Counted from the first letter of the stretch, positions 52,898 to 63,178 are shown. The stretch: 64,000 nucleotides of DNA from Gammaproteobacteria bacterium (GCA_018824405.1 JAHJGO010000016.1:304178-368177), one strand, 5' to 3'. The notes: generated by a model from the letters alone, not told the origin. A program made the numbers and translations.

Positions 52898-54619
52898 TCA
52901 TCCCGCGCGCGCATGCAGCTTGTCATAGGCTGCCAGCAGGCGCTGGTGCATGTCGCAGCCCGTCAGCTTCAGGCCCGGTGCCTGTACGCCGAAGAAGCGT
53001 TCTTCCCTGTTGAGCAAGGCCTCCGCTTGCTGCAAGGCTGCGGCGCCGTAGAGCTGCTGTAGCGCATTGCGATAGGGCGCGGCAGCGCCGAGATTGAGCA
53101 GGGTTTCGATACAGGCGTAAACCCGGCGGCGGTCGGCGTTGAGTTGTTCGAAGTGGCGTATCCAGTCGCAGCCTTCGCGGATCGCCTCTTCGTCGCCGAT
53201 GGCCAGCGCCAGCAGGGTTTTCAGCTCGCCCACGCGCAGGTCGCTCCAGAAGGAGCCGGGGTCTGCTGCCAGGCCGATCAGGGCCGCGACCGGGCGCTGG
53301 TCGGCCAGCCCGAGCTCGTTCAGCGTCTCCAGCAGGTCGGCGCATTCGTCGTCTTCCAGTTCCGGCAGGTGCAGGATGGCTTCGCGGATGTCGTTGCCGA
53401 CGCTGTTGTTCTCCCATTCCAGATCGTCCACCGGGTAAATTTCGGACATGCCCGGCACGATGATGCGGCAGGCGTAGACGCCCAGATGAGTGAAGTCGGC
53501 AACGTAGATGTCGTGGCCCATGGCGTGGATGCGTTCGACCAGCCAGGCATAGTCCTCGGCGGTGGTGGTGCTGAAGTTCCAGTCGCAGAATTCGAATTCC
53601 GGGGTATCGCCGAGGAAATTCCAGCTGATGATGCCGCTCGAATCGACGAAGTGGATTTCGATATTTGGTGAGCTGGCGATTTCCTCCAGATCGAAGCCCG
53701 GCTCCGGGAAGCCGGCCAGCGCGTCCAGTGCGCGGCCCTGCAGCAGTTCGGTGAGGGCACGTTCAAGTGCGATCTCGAAGCGCGGGTGGGCACCGAAGCT
53801 GGAGAAGCAGCCCTGGTCATCCGGATGCAGCATGGTCACGTTCATGACCGGGAATTCGCCGCCGAGCGAGGCGTCCTTGACCAGGATTCCAAAGCCGGCT
53901 GCGCGCAGGGCGCGGATGCCGGCCTCGATGCGCGGATAGCGGGCGATGACTTCCTCCGGCACATCCGGCAGGCACAGGCCTTCGCTGATGATGCGGAACT
54001 TGACGTGGCGCTCGAAAATTTCCGACAGCGCCTGGGTGCGCGCCTCTGCCGGGGTGTTGCCGGCCGACATGCCGTTGCTGACGTAGAGATTGCCGATGAT
54101 GTTGACCGGAAACCACACGCTGGCCTGGTCGCGCTGGCGCTCGTAGGGCAGAGCGCAGATGCCGCGTTCGACATTGCCGGAATTGTGTTCGACCAGCGTT
54201 TCTGCAGCGATGCTGCTTTCCGGATCGTAGAACTGGCGCAGCTCGGGTGTCAGCAGTTGTTCCGGCCACGCGCCCTCGTCGTCGGGCTGGAACCACTGTT
54301 CATTCGGGTAATGCACGAAGCTGCGCTCGGCGACCTGCGCACCGAGGTAGTAGTGCGTCCAGAAATAATTGCACGACAGGCGCTCGAAAAATTCGCCCAG
54401 CGCGCTCGCCAGGGCTGCCAGCCTGGACGCGCCCTTGCCGTTGGTGAACAGCAGCGGGCAGTCGCGGTCGCGCACATGCACAGACCAGACGCCGTCCACC
54501 GGATTGAGCCAGGAGCGCTCCTCGACGTGGAAGCCGAGTCCATCCAGCTTGGCCTGCATGGTGTTGATCGAGGACTCAAGCGAGGCGTCCTTGCCTGCGA
54601 TGAAGCTTTCTGTGTGCAT
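52898..54619 (-). CDS. ycaO: YcaO protein (S12 methylthiotransferase accessory type)
   Basis: A 573-residue YcaO-domain protein. The ATP-binding region includes NGKGASRLAALASALGEFFERLS (here split: the helix with ASALGEFFERLS), LYVSNGMSAGNTPAEARTQA and LSEIFERHVKFRII. The C-terminal 170 residues are a helical, TPR-like domain as in E. coli YcaO, and the total length matches that protein. E. coli YcaO supports beta-methylthiolation of ribosomal protein S12; other YcaO enzymes form azoline rings or thioamides. No precursor peptide or RimO gene is next to it, so the housekeeping role is more likely. AGGACA lies seven bases before the ATG. Confidence 0.9.
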   Translation of the reverse strand: MHTESFIAGKDASLESSINTMQAKLDGLGFHVEERSWLNPVDGVWSVHVRDRDCPLLFTNGKGASRLAALASALGEFFERLSCNYFWTHYYLGAQVAERSFVHYPNEQWFQPDDEGAWPEQLLTPELRQFYDPESSIAAETLVEHNSGNVERGICALPYERQRDQASVWFPVNIIGNLYVSNGMSAGNTPAEARTQALSEIFERHVKFRIISEGLCLPDVPEEVIARYPRIEAGIRALRAAGFGILVKDASLGGEFPVMNVTMLHPDDQGCFSSFGAHPRFEIALERALTELLQGRALDALAGFPEPGFDLEEIASSPNIEIHFVDSSGIISWNFLGDTPEFEFCDWNFSTTTAEDYAWLVERIHAMGHDIYVADFTHLGVYACRIIVPGMSEIYPVDDLEWENNSVGNDIREAILHLPELEDDECADLLETLNELGLADQRPVAALIGLAADPGSFWSDLRVGELKTLLALAIGDEEAIREGCDWIRHFEQLNADRRRVYACIETLLNLGAAAPYRNALQQLYGAAALQQAEALLNREERFFGVQAPGLKLTGCDMHQRLLAAYDKLHARAG

Positions 54620-54661
54620 GGTGATGTCCTGTTGATACTGTTTGTATGGGGTGGAAATTCT

Positions 54662-54830
54662 GGTTAACCCCGTGGCACACGGGGAAAAGGCAGAACCCCT
54701 CCCGTCCTCCCCTTGTCAGGGGAGGGGCAGATCGGGGAGGAGTCACACTTCCCCCCCTGACAAGGGGGGATTGAGGGTGGGTGAAGTGCAATCCATTGTT
54801 TTTCCCCGTGCTCCCCGTGGTTAAATTGTT
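54662..54830. repeat. Intergenic hairpin cluster with dispersed repeat, copy B
   Basis: The 217-base gap between ycaO and the SEC-C gene holds a set of hairpins. CCCCGTG-GCA-CACGGGG is at 54668-54684. A 41-base copy of the repeat at 20447-20487 lies in reverse orientation at 54706-54746. A second C/G hairpin, CCCCCCCTGACAAGGGGGG-like, is near 54751-54769. The outer sequences at 54662-54687 and 54801-54827 are inverted copies of one another (GGTTAAC...GGGGAAAA). Confidence 0.65.
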
Positions 54831-54836
54831 TCAAGC

Positions 54837-55538
54837 TCAATGCACCGTCGGTTCCTTCCCGCAACACAGCTTGAACTTCTTCCCGCTGCCGCAGGGGCAG
54901 GAGTCGTTGCGCCCGACCTTGGGAGCTTCGCGGCGGATGGTTTCGGGCGTGCTGCGCCGTGCCAGCCAGAACTGGTGAATGTCGCCGATGGTGGAGGGGA
55001 AGGCTTCCCGGGCCTGCTTCATGGCCTTTTTTTCTTCCTTCTCGGAAAGCCAGGGTTCCTTGTGCTTCTCCGCATCTTCCTTGAGCAGGCCGCTGAGCAG
55101 GAAGAACACCTCCATCTTTTCGCTCAGCTCATCGGCGAATTCGCCGGCTGCATCGAACCAGTTGCTTTCCCCGATCTGTGTGCCGTAAACGTAGGCATCG
55201 CACCACGGCACGTAATCCAGCTCTTCATGATTCTCTTCGAAGGCGTAGAGAATCAGGTCGAAATCCTCGCCATTGCTCAAGGCGGTGGCAATGCTGTTGT
55301 AGAACTGCATGACCAGGTTGGCGACTTGTTGCGCCTGTTCCAGCGATTCGTAGGCGGGCGACTCGCCCAGCGCTTCCGGCATCCACACGCTGGGCGGAAC
55401 CAGTTCCGGCCCGCTGACCACCGCGCACAGAAAGCCTTGCAGCGCATCGAGCGACATGGCCCCATCCTTGAAAATGTCCGAGTCCAGCAGTTCTTCCAGC
55501 TGGTCGAGTTCCTGTTCAGTCATGATCGTGGTGTGCAT
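54837..55538 (-). CDS. UPF0149/YecA-like protein with SEC-C motif
   Basis: A 233-residue protein. The first 180 residues are helical and of the YecA/UPF0149 type ([40 protein letters not shown]). The C-terminus carries the SEC-C zinc motif [17 protein letters not shown], as at the end of SecA. SEC-C proteins are thought to contact ribosomes or SecB; YecA-like proteins have been linked to the translation apparatus. AAGGAAA precedes the ATG at 55538. It is divergent from modA, 101 bases apart, and is upstream of ycaO on the same strand. Both may concern ribosome-linked modification, though this is only suggestive. Confidence 0.88.
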   Translation of the reverse strand: MHTTIMTEQELDQLEELLDSDIFKDGAMSLDALQGFLCAVVSGPELVPPSVWMPEALGESPAYESLEQAQQVANLVMQFYNSIATALSNGEDFDLILYAFEENHEELDYVPWCDAYVYGTQIGESNWFDAAGEFADELSEKMEVFFLLSGLLKEDAEKHKEPWLSEKEEKKAMKQAREAFPSTIGDIHQFWLARRSTPETIRREAPKVGRNDSCPCGSGKKFKLCCGKEPTVH

Positions 55539-55636
55539 GTGGGTTTCCTTTCCAGGGTGTGCCGGAGGGGGTGGGGAGAATTTCCCTGATCCGGCATTGT
55601 ACAAAATCTGACCGTGCAGATGTCCGATAAGTTTGA

Positions 55637-56407
<771 letters not shown>

Positions 56408-56410
56408 TCC

Positions 56411-57085
56411 ATGCCTTTCGACCCCGCCCCGATCTGGCTCACGCTCAAGCTGGCCTCCGTCACCACGCTGGTACTGTTGCTGATCGGCACGCCGCTGGCG
56501 TGGTGGCTGGCGCGCACGGCTTCCTGGCTCAAGGGGCCGGTTTCGGCAGTGGTGGCGTTGCCGCTGGTGTTGCCCCCCACGGTGATCGGCTTTTACCTGC
56601 TGGTTGCACTGGGTCCGCAAGGGCCGTTGGGGCAGTTGACCCAGATGCTGGGCTGGGGGACGCTGCCTTTTACCTTTGCCGGACTGGTGGTGGGCTCGGT
56701 GGTGTATTCCCTGCCTTTCGTGGTGCAGCCGCTGCAAAATACCTTCGAGACAATCAGCGAACGGACGCTTGAGGCCGCTGCCACCTTGCGCGCCAGCCCG
56801 CTCGACCGTTTTTTCAGCGTGGTGCTGCCGCTGGCGAAACCCGGTTTTCTGACGGCCACGGTGCTTGGTTTTGCCCATACCGTGGGCGAGTTCGGCGTGG
56901 TGCTGATGATAGGCGGCAATATCCCCGGTGCGACCCGGGTGCTTTCGGTGGCGATCTACGACCATGTGGAAGCCATGGAATACGGCCAGGCCCACTGGCT
57001 GGCGGGCGGCTTGCTGCTGTTTTCATTTCTGGTCCTGCTGTCGCTCAATCTTTTCCGGCGCAATGGCAAAGGGGTGTTTGGGTGA
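56411..57085 (+). CDS. modB: Molybdate ABC transporter permease
   Basis: A 224-residue permease with about five membrane helices (for example [20 protein letters not shown], residues 10-29). The EAA-type loop reads [20 protein letters not shown] followed by [13 protein letters not shown] (about 118-150), where ModC docks. It forms a homodimer in the inner membrane. It lies between modA (three bases) and modC (four-base GTGA overlap), in the standard modABC order. Confidence 0.94.
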   Translation: MPFDPAPIWLTLKLASVTTLVLLLIGTPLAWWLARTASWLKGPVSAVVALPLVLPPTVIGFYLLVALGPQGPLGQLTQMLGWGTLPFTFAGLVVGSVVYSLPFVVQPLQNTFETISERTLEAAATLRASPLDRFFSVVLPLAKPGFLTATVLGFAHTVGEFGVVLMIGGNIPGATRVLSVAIYDHVEAMEYGQAHWLAGGLLLFSFLVLLSLNLFRRNGKGVFG

Positions 57086-58158
57086 GCGGCATTGCGGCCA
57101 AATTTTCCCTCCCTTTAGGCAGATTCAGTCTGGAGGCCGCATTCGAGGCGCCGGCACAGGGTATCACAGGCCTGATCGGGCCTTCCGGTTCGGGTAAAAC
57201 CTCGCTGTTGCGCTGCGTGGCGGGGCTGGAGCAGAAAGCGGCCGGGCGGCTCACGGTCAACGGCGAATGCTGGCAGGATAGCGAGCGCGGCCTGTTCCTG
57301 CCGCCGCATCAGCGGCCTGTGGGCTATGTTTTTCAGGATGCCGCCCTGTTCCCGCATCTGAATGTGCGCGGCAACCTGGAATTTGGCTGGAAACGGGTGC
57401 CGCAGCAGGAGCGGCGGCAGGATTTCGATCAGGTGGTCGAGTTGCTGGGCATCGGCCCGCTGCTGGACAGAAAACCCACGCACCTCTCCGGCGGCGAGCG
57501 CCAGCGCGTGGCCATGGGCCGCGCCCTGCTTGCCGCACCGCGCCTGCTGCTGATGGACGAGCCGCTGGCCGCGCTGGATCCGGCCAGCAAGGCCGAGATT
57601 CTGCCCTATCTGGAACGCCTGCATCGGGAGCTGTCGATCCCTGTGCTCTACGTCAGCCATTCTCCCGACGAAGTGGCGCGTCTGGCCGACCATCTGGTAT
57701 TGCTTGAACAGGGCAGGGTGGTGGCCAGCGGCGGGTTGCATGAAATGCTGGCGCGCCTGGATCTGTCCCTGAGTCATGGCGACCAGGCCGGCGTGGTAGT
57801 GGATACTGTGGTGGGCGGCCACGACGAAGCGTACCACCTGAGCTGGCTGGATTTTCCCGGTGGGCGTTTTTCCGTGCCGCAAGTCGATTGCCAGCCCGGC
57901 CACCCCAAGCGGCTACGCGTGCATGCGCGCGACGTGAGCCTGTCGCTGGCGCACCACAGCGGCACCAGTATCCTCAATATTTTTCCCGTAACCGTGAGCG
58001 AAATTGCCGAAGATAGCCCGGCCAAGCTGCTGGTGCGCCTGGATGCCGCCGGAGCACCGCTGCTGGCGGGGATTACCAAAAAATCCGGCGCACTGCTCGG
58101 TCTCAAGCCGGGCATGTCGCTGTACGCTCAAGTCAAGAGCGTGGCCCTGCTCGACTGA
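57082..58158 (+). CDS. modC: Molybdate ABC transporter ATPase
   Basis: A 358-residue ATPase. Walker [13 protein letters not shown] (about 33-44), Q-loop [14 protein letters not shown], signature [17 protein letters not shown], Walker [13 protein letters not shown] and the H-loop in [11 protein letters not shown] are complete. The C-terminal 120 residues contain a TOBE/Mop-like domain ([40 protein letters not shown]) that binds oxyanions, as in ModC. The start is GTG, overlapping modB as GTGA. It powers molybdate import. Confidence 0.95.
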   Translation: MSGIAAKFSLPLGRFSLEAAFEAPAQGITGLIGPSGSGKTSLLRCVAGLEQKAAGRLTVNGECWQDSERGLFLPPHQRPVGYVFQDAALFPHLNVRGNLEFGWKRVPQQERRQDFDQVVELLGIGPLLDRKPTHLSGGERQRVAMGRALLAAPRLLLMDEPLAALDPASKAEILPYLERLHRELSIPVLYVSHSPDEVARLADHLVLLEQGRVVASGGLHEMLARLDLSLSHGDQAGVVVDTVVGGHDEAYHLSWLDFPGGRFSVPQVDCQPGHPKRLRVHARDVSLSLAHHSGTSILNIFPVTVSEIAEDSPAKLLVRLDAAGAPLLAGITKKSGALLGLKPGMSLYAQVKSVALLD

Positions 58159-58189
58159 ACCCGTAAACAGATACAGATTAAGGATATCC

Positions 58190-59146
58190 ATGGCTGGAGC
58201 CAGTCTTTTAACCCTGATCGACGACATCGCCACCATCCTCGACGACGTGGCACTCATGACCAAGGTGGCAGGCCAAAAAACAGCGGGCGTGCTGGGCGAC
58301 GACCTTGCGCTGAATGCCCAGCAGGTTGCCGGAGTCCGGGCAGATCGCGAGTTGCCGGTGGTCTGGGCGGTGGCCAAAGGCTCTTTTCGGAACAAGCTGA
58401 TCCTGGTGCCCACCGCTTTGCTTATCAGCGCATTTGCGCCCTGGGCCGTGACCCCGCTGCTGATGCTCGGCGGAGCGTTTCTGTGCTACGAAGGTTTTGA
58501 AAAGCTGGCGCACAAACTGCTGCACGGCAAGCCTGAAGACGCCGAACACCACGAGGGTCTGGTCGTTGCCCTGAGCAATCCTGCTGTGGATATGGTCGCG
58601 TTCGAAAAGGAGAAGATTCAGGGCGCCATTCGTACCGATTTCATTCTCTCCGCCGAAATCATCACCATCACGCTGGGCACGGTGGCAGCGGCATCATTCG
58701 GGGTGCAGTTGTCGGTGCTGGCCGGCATCGCAGTCATCATGACGGCCGGGGTGTATGGGCTGGTGGCCGGTATCGTCAAGCTCGACGATGCCGGCCTTTA
58801 TCTCAGCCAGCAGCCTGGCGAGGGATTGCTGCGCAGGGTCCAGCGTGCTTTTGGCGCCATGCTGCTGCGCGCAGCCCCTTATCTGATGAAGGGGCTTGCT
58901 GTTGTTGGCACGGCGGCGATGTTCCTGGTGGGCGGCGGTATCCTGACCCATGGCATGCCCGGCGCGCATGAAGTGATCCATATGCTGGCCCACAGCGCGG
59001 GTGGCGTTCCGGGTATCGGCGGGGCGCTGGAAGTCGTAGCGCCGGTATTGCTGGATGGACTGGCCGGGATTGCGGCGGGGGCGGTGGTGCTGGCCGGCGT
59101 CACCCTGGGTGGGCGCTTGTGGCGTGCCGTCAGAAAGCAGGGTTGA
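58190..59146 (+). CDS. DUF808 (YedI-like) membrane protein
   Basis: A 318-residue inner-membrane protein. It starts MAGASLLTLIDDIATILDDV and continues with MTKVAGQKTAGVLGDDLALN, the DUF808/YedI hallmark. Several hydrophobic helices follow (about 75-97, 150-190, 228-260 and 280-305). AAGGAT precedes the ATG. It follows modC by 31 bases on the same strand, but there is no known functional link to molybdate. Its stop codon lies inside the left arm of a 200-base palindrome. The function of the family is unknown. Confidence 0.9.
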   Translation: MAGASLLTLIDDIATILDDVALMTKVAGQKTAGVLGDDLALNAQQVAGVRADRELPVVWAVAKGSFRNKLILVPTALLISAFAPWAVTPLLMLGGAFLCYEGFEKLAHKLLHGKPEDAEHHEGLVVALSNPAVDMVAFEKEKIQGAIRTDFILSAEIITITLGTVAAASFGVQLSVLAGIAVIMTAGVYGLVAGIVKLDDAGLYLSQQPGEGLLRRVQRAFGAMLLRAAPYLMKGLAVVGTAAMFLVGGGILTHGMPGAHEVIHMLAHSAGGVPGIGGALEVVAPVLLDGLAGIAAGAVVLAGVTLGGRLWRAVRKQG

Positions 59147-59345
59147 ACCCCAATGGCACTTACTTAAGCGGTTCCATAATCGATGTAGGGTGGGTTAGGC
59201 ACGCAGTTTGTGCCGTAACCCACCAGATGTGCCGCCAGGCACTCACTAAAAAATCGTTGTGTTGCTACGCAACGCTTGGCGGGTTACGCAAAAAACGCTA
59301 ACCCACCCTACATTTGGATTAAGTAAGCGCCATTCGGGTTGAACC
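59142..59345. repeat. Large palindromic BIME-like element
   Basis: Outer arms of about 26 bases (59142-59167 and the reverse complement at 59320-59345, three mismatches; both contain TTACTTAA) enclose a second inverted pair. The perfect 15-base TGTAGGGTGGGTTAG (59184-59198) matches CTAACCCACCCTACA (59298-59312). Inside each inner arm a GTAACCCACC/GGCGGGTTAC pair completes two REP-like units facing one another. It separates the DUF808 gene and recQ and covers the DUF808 stop codon. Confidence 0.8.
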
Positions 59346-59371
59346 CGGATAATCTTTTGTCTCGCGGTACA

Positions 59372-61222
59372 ATGCCGCCCATGCCACTTCAAACCGCTCC
59401 ACAAATTCTCCACGATATTTTCGGCTACGACAGCTTCCGCGGCGAGCAGCAGGCTGTCGTCGAGCACGTCGCCTCGGGCGGCGATGCCCTGGTGCTGATG
59501 CCCACCGGCGGCGGCAAGTCGCTGTGCTACCAGATTCCCTCCTTGCTGCGGCGCGGCGTCGGTGTCGTGGTGTCGCCGCTGATCGCGCTGATGCAGGATC
59601 AGGTGGATGCCTTGCACCAGCTTGGCGTCAGGGCGGCCTTTCTCAATTCCAGCCTCGCTGCCGACGCGGCGCGCGATGTCTTCACTGCGCTGGTGCGCGG
59701 TGAGCTGGATCTGCTGTACGTGGCGCCGGAACGGCTGATGCTGGCGAATTTTCTCAGTGCGCTGGAGCAGGTGCAGGACGGCCCGGGACTGGCCCTGTTC
59801 GCCATCGACGAAGCGCATTGCGTGTCGCAGTGGGGGCACGACTTCCGTCCCGAATATCGCGCCCTGACGGTGCTGCACGAGCGCTTCCCCAATGTGCCGC
59901 GCATCGCCCTGACCGCCACGGCAGATGCGCCGACGCGGCGCGAAATCGTGGAGCGCCTGAATCTCGAAGACGCGCGCCAGTTCGTCTCCAGCTTTGACCG
60001 CCCCAACATCCGCTACCGGGTGACGCACAAAAATAACGCACGCCAGCAGTTGCAGGCTTTTATCGAGGCGGAGCACCCCCGCGATGCCGGCATCGTTTAC
60101 TGTCTGTCGCGTAAAAAAGTCGATGAAACCGCCGCCTGGCTCAAGGAAAAAGGCTGGGACGCGCTGCCCTACCACGCCGGACTCGACGCCGCCACGCGGG
60201 CGCGCCACCAGTCGCGCTTCCTGCGCGAGGAGGGTGTGATCATGGTCGCCACGGTGGCCTTCGGCATGGGTATCGACAAGCCCAACGTGCGCTTCGTCGC
60301 CCACCTCGATCTGCCCAAGAGCATGGAAGGGTATTATCAGGAAACCGGCCGCGCCGGGCGCGACGGCCTGCCCGCCAATGCATGGATGACCTACGGGCTG
60401 GGCGATGTGGTGTCGATGCGCCAGATGCTGCTGTCCGGCGATGCGCCGGAAGAACGCAAGCGTGTCGAACTGCGCAAGCTCGATGCCTTGCTGGGCTTCT
60501 GCGAAGCCACCGCCTGCCGCCACCAGACCATCCTGCGCTACTTTGGCGAGGAACATCCGGGCGAATGTGCCCAGTGCGACAATTGTCTCGAACCGGTTGA
60601 TACCTGGGAGGCCACCGAGGCTGCCCGGATGGCGCTGTCCTGCGTCTATCGCACCGGCCAGCGCTTCGGCGTCGTGCACCTGATCGACGTGCTGCTGGGC
60701 AAGGCCACAACAAAAGTCGAACAGTTCAATCACCAGCAGCTCAGCACCTTCGGCATCGGCCAGTCGCTGAGCCAGGCGCAGTGGAGCAGCGTCTTCCGTC
60801 AACTGGTCGCGGGCGGCCTGCTCGAAACCGACATGGAAGCCTTCGGCGGCCTGCGCCTGACCGAGGATGCCCGGCCGGTGCTGCGCGGCGAGCGCGAAGT
60901 CTGGCTGCGGCGCGACCCCGAGCCTGCGAAGCGCAAGGTCAGCAAGGCCGAACGCGGCGCCCGTGCCCGCGAAGCCTTCGAGGGCGCCAATGACGATCCC
61001 CTATGGCAGGCGCTCAAGGCCAAACGCACCGAGCTCGCCCGCGAACAGGGCGTGCCGCCCTACGTTATCTTTCATGACAGCACCCTGCTGGAAATTCTCA
61101 ACCGCCGCCCCGGCAGCCTGACGGAAATGGGCCAGATCAGCGGGGTGGGGCAAGCCAAGCTGGAGCGCTATGGCGATGCGTTTTTGCAGGTAGTGGAGGA
61201 TGCGGGAGATGGGGTAGGGTAG
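59372..61222 (+). CDS. recQ: ATP-dependent DNA helicase RecQ
   Basis: A 616-residue RecQ helicase. Motif 0 and I are [16 protein letters not shown] and [15 protein letters not shown]. The DEAH box is [19 protein letters not shown], motif [14 protein letters not shown], and motifs [23 protein letters not shown] and [12 protein letters not shown]. The zinc-binding RQC region has the cysteines in [11 protein letters not shown] and CAQCDNC, and the HRDC domain is at the C-terminus ([20 protein letters not shown]). It unwinds DNA 3' to 5' in recombination and fork repair. The start is uncertain between ATG 59372 and 59381. The palindrome at 59142-59345 lies directly upstream. Confidence 0.95.
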   Translation: MPPMPLQTAPQILHDIFGYDSFRGEQQAVVEHVASGGDALVLMPTGGGKSLCYQIPSLLRRGVGVVVSPLIALMQDQVDALHQLGVRAAFLNSSLAADAARDVFTALVRGELDLLYVAPERLMLANFLSALEQVQDGPGLALFAIDEAHCVSQWGHDFRPEYRALTVLHERFPNVPRIALTATADAPTRREIVERLNLEDARQFVSSFDRPNIRYRVTHKNNARQQLQAFIEAEHPRDAGIVYCLSRKKVDETAAWLKEKGWDALPYHAGLDAATRARHQSRFLREEGVIMVATVAFGMGIDKPNVRFVAHLDLPKSMEGYYQETGRAGRDGLPANAWMTYGLGDVVSMRQMLLSGDAPEERKRVELRKLDALLGFCEATACRHQTILRYFGEEHPGECAQCDNCLEPVDTWEATEAARMALSCVYRTGQRFGVVHLIDVLLGKATTKVEQFNHQQLSTFGIGQSLSQAQWSSVFRQLVAGGLLETDMEAFGGLRLTEDARPVLRGEREVWLRRDPEPAKRKVSKAERGARAREAFEGANDDPLWQALKAKRTELAREQGVPPYVIFHDSTLLEILNRRPGSLTEMGQISGVGQAKLERYGDAFLQVVEDAGDGVG

Positions 61223-61424
61223 ATTCCGCTTCAGTATCGGGATGCGCTTTGCACATGGTTTTTTGATGCCGGGGCCGCCCCGCCGCGCCGCCCGGCGGAG
61301 GGCGGCAAGAAATCTTTGGGAATGTGTCTTCTCAGCCGCAGATATGGCGTCGCGGTTGAAGGTGAAAAATAATTGACACTCGTATATCCAGACTTTATGT
61401 CGGATATCGCTTTCTACCCATTAC

Positions 61425-61514
61425 GTAGGTTGGGGTGACGCAGGAACCCCAACATTTTCGCGCCATGTCGTTCGGCTAAGGCTTGTTGGGGTTCGCAAGC
61501 TCACCCCAACCTAC
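61425..61514. repeat. BIME of two inverted REP sequences
   Basis: REP unit a, GTAGGTTGGGGTGACGCAGG and on to CCCCAACA (61425-61453), faces unit b, TGTTGGGG-TTCGCAAGCT-CACCCCAACCTAC (61484-61514). Each unit alone is a hairpin and the pair forms a larger one. Unit b encodes the C-terminal tail of the RAYT transposase on the minus strand. A third unit is at 62034-62065. Confidence 0.85.
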
Positions 61515-62031
61515 ATGGCTGTTCTCGGTGTAACTTGCACCCCAGTTCACCGGGAGTATCCCGTCCCGGATATACCGATGTAGCGACGAATGTGGCCAAT
61601 CCTTTGGTGTCTTCGCATAATCGTGTTTGACCGGGTTGTAATGGATGTAATCGACATGCCGGGCGTAATCCTCTTCATTCCGGATTTGATGTTCCCAGTA
61701 GCGTCGTTGCCAGATGCCCCGTTCACCCTTGGCGATCCGGCTCGAAGCAATGCGCTCGACTTTGGGTAGGGCGCGGGAGAATCCGGCTTTGATCAATGCC
61801 CAGCGGGTAGGGTAATTCGTATCTCCGGGCGGCAATGTCCAGACGCTATGGAGGTGGTCGGGCAGGATCACGATGGCGTTGATATGGAAAGGATGGCGTT
61901 CGCGGACCCGTTTCAGGCTTGCGCGCAGTTCATCGATGTTCTCGGTCAGCAGGAATTTCGATCTGTCTGCCAGGTTGACAGTAAAGAAGAACGTTCCGCC
62001 TGGTGTGAAGGCTACGGGTGTAGCGGCTCAT
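61476..62031 (-). pseudogene. REP-associated tyrosine transposase (RAYT), frameshifted near its start
   Basis: From ATG 62031 the frame reads MSRYTRSL and then leaves the coding frame near 62007-62010. The remaining protein is intact in the neighbouring frame: PGGTFFFTVNLADRSKFLL, NIDELRASLKRVRERHPFHI, LPDHLHSVWTLP with the HUH histidines, and VDYIHYNPVKHDY with the catalytic tyrosine. The first usable start in that frame is a GTG at 61871, which would drop about 50 residues but keep both catalytic motifs. A single-base change explains the break. The last residues (HVGWGELANPNKP) are encoded by REP unit b. RAYTs mobilise REP/BIME sequences; REP units lie at both ends. Confidence 0.85.
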
Positions 62032-62033
62032 GG

Positions 62034-62065
62034 CGTTGGGGTTCGCAGGCTTACCCCAACCTACG
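62034..62065. repeat. REP unit c
   Basis: CGTTGGGGTTCGCAGGCTTA and on to CCCCAACCTACG, the same orientation as unit b of the BIME at 61425-61514. It begins three bases from the RAYT start codon and contains the stop codon of the higA gene (62061-62063). Confidence 0.85.
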
Positions 62066-62432
62066 CCAGTCTCTCTTCCGGTTGCCGAATCAGACTTTCC
62101 GCCGGTATCCCCAACCCTTGGTGCAGCCGCCAGATCATCTTCAAGGTCAGCGGGCGTGTGTGGTTGAGGATTTCATAAACGCGGTTGCTGCGCCCGATCA
62201 TCGGCTCCAGATCTTTTACCGTCAGCCCTTTCTGTTCCATGGTGAATTTGATGGCTTCCACCGGGTCGGGCAGGTCGAGGGGGTAATGCTTGGCCTCGTA
62301 GGCTTCGACCAGCGTCACCAGTACGTCCAGGCGGTCACCTTCCGGGGTGTCTGCCGCGGCATGCATGAGCGTTTCAATTTCCTTGAGAGCGGCTTGGTAG
62401 TCGGCCTCGGTCTTGAGAGGTCTGATGTCCAT
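62061..62432 (-). CDS. higA: HigA-type antitoxin
   Basis: A 123-residue antitoxin. The N-terminal half reads IRPLKTEADYQAALKEIETL, DTPEGDRLDVLVTLVEAYEA and KHYPLDLPDPVEAIKF, the typical HigA start. The C-terminal half is an Xre-like HTH (about 70-115: MEQKGLTVKDLEPMIGRSNR, VYEILNHTRPLTLKMIWRLH). It should neutralise HigB and repress the promoter. It lies 13 bases after higB on the same strand, the toxin-first order of higBA. Its stop codon is inside REP unit c, so the last residues may have been altered by REP insertion. Confidence 0.93.
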   Translation of the reverse strand: MDIRPLKTEADYQAALKEIETLMHAAADTPEGDRLDVLVTLVEAYEAKHYPLDLPDPVEAIKFTMEQKGLTVKDLEPMIGRSNRVYEILNHTRPLTLKMIWRLHQGLGIPAESLIRQPEERLA

Positions 62433-62445
62433 GGTTGTTTCTCCG

Positions 62446-62748
62446 TCAAATCGTTTGCGAATCTATCCGGTCGTATTGTGCGTGGGTGCCGATGAAGCGG
62501 ATATACGCCACCCGGTATGCGTAATTGACCCAGACTACCAGGCGGTATTTGTTGCCGGCCAGGTTGAATACAACTCGCCCATCTCGAAGGATGCTGGCGG
62601 AGCCGAAATCCCGCTTGACATCCGATGGTGCCGCCCAATTGGCATTTAGCGCGTGGCGGTGCCAAGCCAGTACCGGTTCCTTTGCATCAAGGTATTCGGG
62701 GTGCTCTTCCCAGAAGGCCTTGAGCGTTGAGAGCGCAATTATTCGCAT
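62446..62748 (-). CDS. higB: HigB-type mRNA interferase toxin
   Basis: A 100-residue RelE-superfamily toxin of the HigB group. Markers are MRIIALSTLKAFWEEHPEYL, RDFGSASILRDGRVVFNLAG, NKYRLVVWVNYAYRVAYIRF and IGTHAQYDRIDSQTI. HigB cleaves mRNA on the ribosome. The active-site region FIGTHAQYDRI appears intact, so it is probably functional. The pair with higA lies between REP elements and a small operon of DUF2892 and Crp/Fnr genes, a typical accessory position. Confidence 0.93.
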   Translation of the reverse strand: MRIIALSTLKAFWEEHPEYLDAKEPVLAWHRHALNANWAAPSDVKRDFGSASILRDGRVVFNLAGNKYRLVVWVNYAYRVAYIRFIGTHAQYDRIDSQTI

Positions 62749-62844
62749 GTGGCATAGCTTAGTCCCAGATTGGGATCAATGCAACTCTTGTGCTTGGAGG
62801 TCGCAGGCGAACTTATGATTTACATGCGCTTGAATTCCAGGAGT

Positions 62845-62880
62845 AAAAAAGCACAGAATGCGTTCATCCTGTGCTTTTTT
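62845..62880. terminator. Rho-independent terminator
   Basis: AAAAAAGCACAG (from 62845), an 11-base loop, then CTGTGCTTTTTT. The stem is AGCACAG/CTGTGCT with flanking A and T runs on both sides, so it can act in both directions. It lies after the DUF2892 gene (minus strand) and before higB. Confidence 0.85.
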
Positions 62881-62902
62881 TCTGCCTCGCGATCCGGCTA
62901 TT

Positions 62903-63106
62903 TTACTTTTTGATTGGGCACGAATTTATGCCGAGCAAGGGATAGAACGGGCACCAGCCCATCAGCCCGGTGGTTAGTGGCACGATGCCGATCAGGCCCC
63001 ACAGCCACAGGCCGCTTTCATCGCCCAGCACGAAGGTCAGTGCCAGCAGTACCACACCTGCCGTGACGCGCAACACCTTGTCGATTCCACCTACGTTGGC
63101 TTTCAT
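62903..63106 (-). CDS. DUF2892 (YgaP-like) inner-membrane protein
   Basis: A 67-residue protein with two membrane helices. It starts MKANVGGIDKVLRVTAGVVL, has LWLWGLIGIVPLTTGLMGWC and ends CPFYPLLGINSCPIKK with three cysteines. This is the DUF2892 domain, the membrane part of YgaP rhodanese but here alone. In many proteobacteria it is found with sulfur-metabolism rhodaneses or Crp/Fnr regulators, as here: the regulator gene ends 72 bases upstream. The role is unknown. GGAGAAGC-like sequence precedes the ATG. Confidence 0.9.
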   Translation of the reverse strand: MKANVGGIDKVLRVTAGVVLLALTFVLGDESGLWLWGLIGIVPLTTGLMGWCPFYPLLGINSCPIKK

Positions 63107-63178
63107 TATTGCTTCTCCTGATTGAATGGATGATGGCTGAATGATAGACAGGGCAAGACGGGATGTATGTGACTTTGG

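Noticed and set aside
52898..54619. YcaO as part of a RiPP (azoline peptide) cluster
   Set aside because: Length and C-terminal domain match the housekeeping YcaO type, and no precursor peptide, dehydrogenase or peptidase gene lies nearby.
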